From NCBI RefSeq assembly GCF_030512175.1, contig NZ_JAULBL010000002.1, positions 2,850,149-2,914,148 of the forward strand: DNA of 64,000 bases, given 5' to 3'. Shown here in pieces: positions 59,085 through 64,000 of this stretch. Below the pieces are notes generated by a model. That model worked only from the letters and a program-made list of their open reading frames with translations, was not told the origin of the DNA and did not search any database. Origin of the DNA: Paeniglutamicibacter sulfureus (GTDB lineage Bacteria > Actinomycetota > Actinomycetes > Actinomycetales > Micrococcaceae). The position numbers and the translations under genes are program-made. The stretch's first letter is position 1; each line of letters opens with the position of its first letter.

Positions 59085-59110
59085 CCCGGGAAAACCCGGG
59101 TCCGGTTTTT
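59085..59110 (+). terminator. terminator-like hairpin between flavin reductase gene and sodA copy 2
   Basis: CCCGGG-AAAA-CCCGGG (59085-59100) is followed by TCCGGTTTTT. The 6-bp stem is short but GC-only with a T5 run, so partial termination is likely before sodA. Confidence 0.55.
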
Positions 59111-59125
59111 CACCGAAACATGAGT

Positions 59126-59767
59126 TGAGGAGTCATTTTGGCTATTTATACCTTGCCTGAGCTGCAGTACGATTACGCGGCCTTGGAGCCGAACATTTCG
59201 GCGCGGATCATGGAGCTGCACCACTCGAAGCACCATGCTGCCTATGTGGCCGGTGCGAACACGGCGTTGGAGCAGCTGGCCGAGGCGCGGGAGAAGGGCG
59301 AGTTCGGGAACGTTCCGAAGTTGTCCAAGGACCTGGCGTTCCACTTGGGTGGTCACACGAACCACTCGATCTTCTGGAACAACCTTTCCCCGGAGGGCGG
59401 GGACAAGCCCGAGGGCGAGTTGGCTGCGGCGATTGACGACGCGTTTGGTTCCTTTGACGCTTTCCGTGCGCACTTCACGGCCGCGGCGATGAGCCTGCAG
59501 GGTTCGGGTTGGGCGTTGCTGGGCTTTGAGGGCCTGGGTGGCCAGTTGGTCATCGAGCAGTTGTATGACCAGCAGGGCAACGTGCCGGTGGCGACGACTC
59601 CGTTGTTGATGTTGGACATGTGGGAGCACGCGTTCTACCTGGATTACGTGAATGTGAAGGCCGATTACGTGAAGGCTTTCTGGAACATCGTGAACTGGGC
59701 CGATGTTTCGGCCCGCTTCGAGGCGGCGCGTGCCGGTGCCCCGAAGCTTGTCGTCCCCGGCAAGTAA
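59126..59767 (+). repeat. perfect 642-bp direct repeat, copy 2 (sodA)
   Basis: Identical at every base to 30796-31437, with the same boundaries (12 bp before the TTG to the TAA). Confidence 0.97.
59138..59767 (+). CDS. sodA: superoxide dismutase (Mn/Fe), copy 2
   Basis: The 209-residue protein and its gene are identical to the copy at 30808, including the TTG start and GAGGAG site, so the metal ligands (His28, His76, Asp160, His164) are the same. Neighbours differ: it lies 58 bp after a SoxR-driven flavin reductase-like gene and before its own strong terminator. It may give a redox-inducible supply of the enzyme in addition to the presumably constitutive copy near gap. Read-through past the hairpin at 59085 would be needed, or an unseen promoter. 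Confidence 0.96.
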   Translation: MAIYTLPELQYDYAALEPNISARIMELHHSKHHAAYVAGANTALEQLAEAREKGEFGNVPKLSKDLAFHLGGHTNHSIFWNNLSPEGGDKPEGELAAAIDDAFGSFDAFRAHFTAAAMSLQGSGWALLGFEGLGGQLVIEQLYDQQGNVPVATTPLLMLDMWEHAFYLDYVNVKADYVKAFWNIVNWADVSARFEAARAGAPKLVVPGK

Positions 59768-59795
59768 CTCACCGTCCCGGCCTTTGCGGGCCAAG

Positions 59796-59845
59796 CAAGC
59801 GGGCTGCCGATCGGAAACATTCCGGCCGGCAGCCCGCTTGTTATC
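59796..59845 (+). terminator. terminator of sodA copy 2
   Basis: A perfect 14-bp stem (59796-59809 with 59827-59840) encloses a 17-nt loop, and TTATC follows. It lies 28 bp past the stop. Confidence 0.8.
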
Positions 59846-59869
59846 TGAGGGCCCTCGAGGGGCCAAAGA

Positions 59870-61318
59870 CTAGAAACGCGACGAGGAACCCGACCCGGAG
59901 AAACTGCCGCCGCTGGATCCGTAGCCGGTGCTTCCGCCTGAGGACGAACTTGCGCTGCGGGATTCCTGGACGCTGGACTGGCCGGAGCGGAAACCCGAGG
60001 TGAATCCGACGACCGACCAGAACCTGTTGGACGGGTACACGGTTCCAAGGATGCTGTGGCTCGAGGATCTCCTGGTGTCGGGTGCCTTCGGAGTTCGCAT
60101 CGCCTCGCGCATGAGCTTGGCTTCCTTGGTGGTTTTCGCGTACTTGGCGATCACGGCCTCGGAGTGATCCTTGAGCAGCCCGGTCAGCTCCTGTCGGGCA
60201 GCGGCGATCTTGTCCAGGGCGTCCTCCGGGTCCAGGTTGCCCGCTTGGAGCCCCGCCGCCCACTTTTCCGGCTCGGCCGCTGTCATGGACTTGAATCGGC
60301 GCAATGCCATCGCCGACGGGGCCTCCGGGGCGGCATCCTTGTGGCTGAGCAGTTCATCGATTTCGGCAAGGTCCTCCCGAAGCGGTGCGAGCTGCCGCTC
60401 CCAGGCTCCCGCCCAGCCCGAGCCCATGTTCAAGAGCATGTTGGTATCGGCGATCACGTCATCCATCCGGTCCAGCTCCGAGGCGTTCGCCGCGTACTTT
60501 TCCAGGAACAGCGCCGTCTGCTTGCGAACGTGTAATTTTGTCTCCAGGCCATTGGCCTTGTTGCTTTGTTCGGCGAGCTGGTTGTAGGCGGAGGAAAAGC
60601 CGCGGTATTTCTCCAGCACCAGACTTCCGTACCGGGAGTCGCTGCCGATGGTCTTGGCGTTCAGTTCGGTGACTTCGAGGTCCATGCTCACATTCGCGTA
60701 ACTCGCATTGCCCGCGCCCAGTGCCTTTGCGGAACGTTTCCGGTAGGTCCTGCGCACGTACAGGGTGCTGCCGGTGCTGATGCCGCCAACGACGAGTATG
60801 ACGCCGCTCCAGGCATACAGCCTTGGTGATTCGTACCATGGCCGGTTCATCGTTTGAGCGGCACGCTCGATCCCGGCCACCGTTCCCTCGGTCCACTGGG
60901 CCTCGCTGAACAAGTCCTTGGTGGCTGCCTGGATGTCGTCGCGCTGGCCGGGGGAGACCTTGCGATCTTCGCCGAAGTAGGTTCCCACCTGCCTACCCAT
61001 CGGATCGAGGGCGAAAAGGAACAGCGAGTCGGCCCATTTTTGCTTATCCGGGCTGAGCCATTCGGGGTGGTTCTCGCGCGCGAAGCGCAGCACTTCCTCG
61101 TTGAGGTTGTCGCTGAATTCACCGTTGCGGGTGTAAATGGCGACCTTGGTCGGTTCGTTGAAATCGATCTCTTCGATGGCCGGGAACAGCGTGTCCAAAT
61201 CCAGCGTCCCGGCGGTGTCCTCGACAACGATGTCGGTCGCCGCGGCGGCTTGGGCAGCGGGTGCGCCGCCGATCAGCAGCATGGCACCCAGGGCCAGGAC
61301 GGTCAGAAGCTTTCGCAT
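59870..61318 (-). CDS. secreted/membrane protein, TPM-like (DUF5129 type)
   Basis: About 482 residues. A signal peptide (RKLLTVLALGAMLLIGG, cleavage after AQA near residue 24) is followed by a TPM-like alpha/beta domain (IVVEDTAGTLDL, YTRNGEFSDNLNEEVLRFAR, DRKVSPGQ). One membrane helix (LYAWSGVILVVGGISTG) follows, then a long helical cytoplasmic region and a Ser/Gly-rich tail ending SGSGSSSRF. The start ATG 61318 directly precedes the signal peptide. The function is unknown; TPM proteins have been tied to photosystem repair in plants and to envelope processes in bacteria. Confidence 0.82.
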   Translation of the reverse strand: MRKLLTVLALGAMLLIGGAPAAQAAAATDIVVEDTAGTLDLDTLFPAIEEIDFNEPTKVAIYTRNGEFSDNLNEEVLRFARENHPEWLSPDKQKWADSLFLFALDPMGRQVGTYFGEDRKVSPGQRDDIQAATKDLFSEAQWTEGTVAGIERAAQTMNRPWYESPRLYAWSGVILVVGGISTGSTLYVRRTYRKRSAKALGAGNASYANVSMDLEVTELNAKTIGSDSRYGSLVLEKYRGFSSAYNQLAEQSNKANGLETKLHVRKQTALFLEKYAANASELDRMDDVIADTNMLLNMGSGWAGAWERQLAPLREDLAEIDELLSHKDAAPEAPSAMALRRFKSMTAAEPEKWAAGLQAGNLDPEDALDKIAAARQELTGLLKDHSEAVIAKYAKTTKEAKLMREAMRTPKAPDTRRSSSHSILGTVYPSNRFWSVVGFTSGFRSGQSSVQESRSASSSSGGSTGYGSSGGSFSGSGSSSRF

Positions 61319-61409
61319 GCGTTTTGCCGTTCGTCGATTGCGGTCGTCCCTATGAACCCTAACCGGGTTACGCAAATCGTTCGACTTCGAGGTTGTGCGT
61401 CGAATGGGG

Positions 61410-62186
61410 TCAGCCCCCGAGCAGTACCACCAGCATCTGGATCGAGCCCCACAAAGTGGGAACTTGCTCGATGAGCAGCACCAGACCCAGCGCGATCATG
61501 ACCAGTCCGCTGGCCAAGGTGATAAATCGTGCCGCGATGGGGCGCTGGCGCAATAACGCCCTCGCACCCAGGGCGACGCCCGTGTAGATGAACAGCGAGA
61601 GCACCATATGGCTGGTGCCCAGGATGGCGGTTTGCGCCGGGACCGGCAATGCGGCATCCGCGTGGATGAACTGTGGGATCAGCGCCAGGTAGAGCAGCAG
61701 CGCCTTGGGGTTGGTGCCGCTGGTTCCCAGTCCACGGAAGAAGGCAGGCCCGAAGAAGCGTTGCCCGCTCGTGGTCGTGCTTGCCGCGGAGACCTTTACC
61801 TGCAAGAGCGTGCCTGCTCCGCTGTGCGTACCCGCTGGCTCCGACGGATCGAGGTCCGCGCCGAGTGGCTCCCGAGCGGGGCTTTCTTCGGCGGTGAAGC
61901 CGGCCTTTCGCCAAGAGCGGCAGGTGCTGATGCCTAGCCAGAGAAGGTAGGCGGCGCCGATGAGCGTGAGCCAGGAAAGCAGCTGTGGCAGACCGGCGAT
62001 CAGGGCTGCCATTCCGCCAACAATGAGCAGTGTGTGAAAGACGTATCCGCTGCACAGGCCGGCAACCGCGGACGAGACCCGGTGGCGACCGAGACCCGCG
62101 GAAATGGCGTACGCCCAGTCGGCACCTGGCGTCATGGCCAGGGCGAAGGACACTGCGATAAAGCCGTAGATGACTTGAAGGTCCAT
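61410..62186 (-). CDS. LysE family amino-acid exporter
   Basis: A 258-residue membrane protein with about six helices. The LysE/RhtB core is MTPGADWAYAISAGLGRHRVSSAVAGLCSGYVFHTLLIVGG at the start and FFRGLGTSGTNPKALLLYLALIPQF later. A hydrophilic insert of roughly 50 residues (about 92-145) between helices 3 and 4 makes it longer than the usual 205. It likely exports an amino acid. The ATG at 62186 has AGGAAAGAG upstream. The divergent Lrp-type gene probably regulates it. Confidence 0.9.
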   Translation of the reverse strand: MDLQVIYGFIAVSFALAMTPGADWAYAISAGLGRHRVSSAVAGLCSGYVFHTLLIVGGMAALIAGLPQLLSWLTLIGAAYLLWLGISTCRSWRKAGFTAEESPAREPLGADLDPSEPAGTHSGAGTLLQVKVSAASTTTSGQRFFGPAFFRGLGTSGTNPKALLLYLALIPQFIHADAALPVPAQTAILGTSHMVLSLFIYTGVALGARALLRQRPIAARFITLASGLVMIALGLVLLIEQVPTLWGSIQMLVVLLGG

Positions 62187-62371
62187 GACCGGATCTCTTT
62201 CCTGCTGGGAATCTACCGGCAAGCTTAGGAAGAAAACGGCGAAATGTGCTTGCCAGTTCTCGCGCAATTCATCACGAATGAACAAGAAATCTCCTGCTAT
62301 GTTTGGTTGAGAGCAAGAATATAGCGCGACCATCACGGTTGATCGAGAAAACAAGCGAATGGAGCTGTCAC

Positions 62372-62818
62372 ATGGACGGAATCGACCGGGCAATCCTGCG
62401 CCGCCTGCAGGACGACGGGCGCATGACCGCCACTGCCTTGGCGGAGGAGGTGGGTCTCACCTTGGCTCCCTGCCACCGGAGGTTGCGAGAATTGGAAAAC
62501 AGTGGCGTCATCCGCGGCTATCGGGCCGACGTGGATCCCGCGAAGGTGAACCTCGCGTTCGAGGCGCTGGTTTTTGTCACGCTGAAGGACCGGCTGACCA
62601 TGAAGGACTTCGAATACGAGGTCGGCAAGATCGGCCAAATCATCGACGCCCAGCGGCTCTTTGGGGAACCGGACTTCTTGTTGCGGGTCATGGCCGTAGA
62701 CTTGCCGGCGTACCAACGCTTTTATGATGATGTACTGGTGACATTGCCTGGCGTGGAAAAGCTCACGAGCACCATTGTCATGAAGAACCTCAAATCCGGC
62801 GGGCGGCTCCCGATCTAG
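62372..62818 (+). CDS. Lrp/AsnC family regulator
   Basis: 148 residues. The N-terminal helix-turn-helix (IDRAILRRLQDDGRMTATALAEEVGLTLAPCHRRLRELENSGVIRGYRA) and a C-terminal RAM effector domain (EALVFVTLKD, FGEPDFLLRVMAVDLPAYQRFYDDVL, PGVEKLTSTIVMKNLK) are complete. Such proteins sense amino acids and control export or catabolism. It diverges from the LysE gene over 185 bp, the classical exporter-regulator arrangement. The ATG at 62372 has GGAG 7 nt upstream. Confidence 0.93.
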   Translation: MDGIDRAILRRLQDDGRMTATALAEEVGLTLAPCHRRLRELENSGVIRGYRADVDPAKVNLAFEALVFVTLKDRLTMKDFEYEVGKIGQIIDAQRLFGEPDFLLRVMAVDLPAYQRFYDDVLVTLPGVEKLTSTIVMKNLKSGGRLPI

Positions 62819-62865
62819 GCGACGAAGCTGCCTCTTGCGGAATTCAACCGGCTGCGTGAAGCTGG

Positions 62866-62881
62866 GGTTGCCGCGGCAACC
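62866..62881. repeat. 16-bp perfect palindrome
   Basis: GGTTGCCGCGGCAACC lies 48 bp past the Lrp-type gene in a region without confident genes. It could be a small operator or hairpin; nothing adjacent explains it. Confidence 0.5.
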
Positions 62882-62919
62882 GCCCGCGTGGGAGCCAACA
62901 AGCGATTGAGGACAAGACG

Positions 62920-63030
62920 ATGAAAATCCGCGAGCTCGTTCAGGTCGACGTTGGCCAGGTCGCGGGGTCGCATTGGCTGGCGACCTGCGGTTCCGACGCA
63001 GCAGCTCCAAGGGCCGGGGGTCGACGATGA
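62920..63030 (+). CDS. candidate 36-residue ORF, coupled to next reading frame
   Basis: The ATG at 62920 has GAGGAC 6 nt upstream. The frame (MKIRELVQVDVGQVAGSHWLATCG, then Arg/Ala-rich) ends with a TGA that overlaps the ATG of the following small gene. The overlap and ribosome-binding site suggest real translation, but the sequence matches nothing I know. Confidence 0.35.
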   Translation: MKIRELVQVDVGQVAGSHWLATCGSDAAAPRAGGRR

Positions 63031-63253
63031 CAACTGTTCAGGTTGTGTTGCGCGGCGGTCCATTCGACGGTCGCCAGCTGACTTTCTCGAATTGGCCGGA
63101 CCCGTTGACGGTGGAATCCTTGCCCGAGGACCTGCACGCGGAGCCAGGGTCCGCGCCCGGTATGTTGCCATAACTGCGGACGAACCGGTGACCGGGCCGC
63201 GGGTGATGATATGGGACGGCGCCCACCGGGTCGGGGGAATCCACCATGCCTGA
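63027..63253 (+). pseudogene. frameshifted small gene of unknown function
   Basis: A good ribosome-binding site (GGGGG, 6 nt) precedes the ATG at 63027. The first frame reads TTVQVVLRGGPFDGRQLTF and continues to about residue 40 before drifting to a stop at 63171-63173. A second frame, open to 63253, continues sensibly as RYVAITADEPVTGPRVMIWDG. Together they look like one short protein of about 75 residues broken by a small insertion or deletion near 63130-63155. The family is not recognised. A sequencing error or programmed shift is possible. Confidence 0.5.
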
Positions 63254-63360
63254 GAAGCCGGCCAAGTAAGCGTCGGGGAGATTCGGCCGAGGGCCCGTAA
63301 GACCGGTCAACGTCCAGTTGGCCCAAACGGAATCCCGCAGATCGAATCAATTCTCCTGGA

Positions 63361-63402
63361 ACGAAGAACGGTCTTGGCTCGGTAAGTACCTAGTCAAGAC
63401 CG
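63361..63402 (-). terminator. terminator of tRNA-Arg
   Basis: On the minus strand GGTCTTG pairs with CAAGACC (63395-63401 with 63370-63376), with inner GGTA/TACC pairing, and GTTCTTCGTTCC follows. It begins 12 bp after the tRNA 3' end. Confidence 0.7.
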
Positions 63403-63413
63403 CCTCGTATGTG

Positions 63414-63486
63414 TGCCCCCGGCGCGATTCGAACGCGCGACCGACAGATTAGAAGGCTGTTGCTCTATCCACTGAGCTACGGAGGC
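63414..63486 (-). tRNA. tRNA-Arg (anticodon TCT)
   Basis: A 73-nt cloverleaf with a 7-bp acceptor (GCCTCCG/CGGGGGC, one G-U), D-arm GCTC/GAGC and anticodon loop CTTCTAA. The anticodon TCT reads AGA codons. The T-arm is GCGCG-TTCGAAT-CGCGC with a 5-nt variable loop. CCA is not encoded. One mismatch (C-T) closes the anticodon stem next to the loop. Confidence 0.95.
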
Positions 63487-63496
63487 GGGCACAAGA

Positions 63497-63502
63497 ATCA
63501 TA
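63497..63502 (-). promoter_or_regulatory. -10 element of tRNA-Arg
   Basis: On the minus strand TATGAT lies 10 bp before the tRNA 5' end. No good -35 is visible. Confidence 0.5.
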
Positions 63503-63669
63503 GCCCAAACACGGGCCGGGCCGATATTTCACCGATGGCGATACTGCGTTTTGAACGAGCGTGGGGCCGTGAAAAACAATTACTCCGGACGTATGATGAA
63601 ATAGCAGTCAACCTCTGCGGGCGATAAAAGACCGACACCGTCCGAAGCCACAGTTTCAAAGCCGAAAGA

Positions 63670-64000
63670 ATGCCATTGCCGCGCCAATCCGAAGCAACCG
63701 TCGAAGTGGACCCAACGCCAAGCCACACCGCCTGGCGCAACTCCATCTTTGGCATCTTCTTTTTGTGCGGTTTCGCGTTTGCGACGTGGGTTGCCCGGCT
63801 TCCGGCGGTCCGGATGGAGCTCGATCTTTCAACCTCTGACGTTGGTATCCTGCTGTTTGCCCTGGCCATTGGATCCATCGGCGGGTTGGCCTTCGCTCCA
63901 GGTATCCTGGCACGACTGGGTATCCGCCGCGGCATCATGCTGGGCCTGCTCATTCTGGGCGCGGCGCTGGCAGTCCTGGGAACAGTGACCGAAATGCTCG
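63670..64000 (+). CDS. MFS transporter, N-terminal part (runs off window)
   Basis: Only about 110 residues are present. ATG 63670 is the first start codon after an in-frame stop at 63625. A polar N-terminus of 20 residues leads into helix 1 (SIFGIFFLCGFAFATWVARLPA), helix 2 (GILLFALAIGSIGGLAFA) and helix 3 (GLLILGAALAVLGTV). ARLPAVRMELDLSTSDVGILLFALA resembles the YbjJ-type MFS group. The substrate is unknown. The ribosome-binding site is weak. Confidence 0.8.
   Translation, partial: MPLPRQSEATVEVDPTPSHTAWRNSIFGIFFLCGFAFATWVARLPAVRMELDLSTSDVGILLFALAIGSIGGLAFAPGILARLGIRRGIMLGLLILGAALAVLGTVTEML

Noticed and set aside
62866-63486. tRNA-Arg-associated integrated element with attachment sites
   Set aside because: No integrase gene and no repeat of the tRNA 3' end could be seen; only a small broken gene and a palindrome are present.

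Overview
The window is high-GC chromosomal DNA from an actinomycete, most likely Micrococcaceae (Arthrobacter or Paeniglutamicibacter type). The evidence is C/G-ending codon use and gene blocks typical of that group: uvrA-uvrC-rapZ-yvcK-whiA, then sodA-gap-pgk-tpiA-secG, facing pgl-opcA-zwf-pgi-tal-tkt, with ctaB/ctaA, sufRBDCT and bioYMN beyond. The species call is inference. I see no prophage, insertion sequence, CRISPR array or rRNA. There is one tRNA gene.

Layout. 1-0.6 kb: end of rpsA and a strong terminator. 0.7-5.7 kb: subtilase with a small inhibitor-like partner, isochorismatase-fold protein, PIG-L deacetylase, rRNA methyltransferase-like protein and an IMPACT protein. 5.8-9.3 kb: coaE, two unknown genes, uvrB. 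9.35-10.7 kb: a yybP-ykoY type manganese riboswitch ahead of a TerC-family exporter. 10.8-21.4 kb: accessory enzymes and transporters, a Ski2-like helicase, a DUF222-HNH protein and two regulators. 21.4-30.7 kb: uvrA behind a LexA box, HAD, plsC, uvrC, rapZ-yvcK-whiA. 30.8-43.4 kb: sodA, lower glycolysis and secG on the plus strand, converging on the pentose-phosphate operon on the minus strand. 43.7-47.7 kb: ctaB, ctaA and an ABC exporter that may serve heme/cytochrome assembly. 47.8-52.5 kb: sufR-sufB-sufD-sufC-sufT. 52.6-57.7 kb: zinc metallopeptidase, a TetR/SnoaL/NmrA divergon and the biotin ECF transporter. 58-59.8 kb: soxR, a flavin reductase-like gene and a second sodA. 59.9-64 kb: envelope protein, LysE exporter with divergent Lrp regulator, a broken small gene, tRNA-Arg and the start of an MFS gene.

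Most notable. The two sodA genes are identical at every base over 642 bp, from 12 bp before the start codon exactly to the stop codon, in direct orientation 28,330 bp apart. The second copy lies in a redox locus. soxR carries the iron-sulfur cysteine motif, and its 3' end contains an 18-bp SoxR-type palindrome inside a promoter with a 19-bp spacer. That promoter drives a flavin reductase-like gene, with sodA copy 2 behind it. This suggests a locally assembled superoxide/redox-cycler response module, although a terminator-like hairpin lies between the reductase gene and sodA.

A second recurrent signal is a -10-like hexamer ending 6 or 7 nt before the start codon at fifteen genes, usually with no Shine-Dalgarno sequence, which fits widespread leaderless transcription. 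Candidate operators were also found at uvrA (LexA), bioY (BioQ-like), sufR and the tetR divergon.
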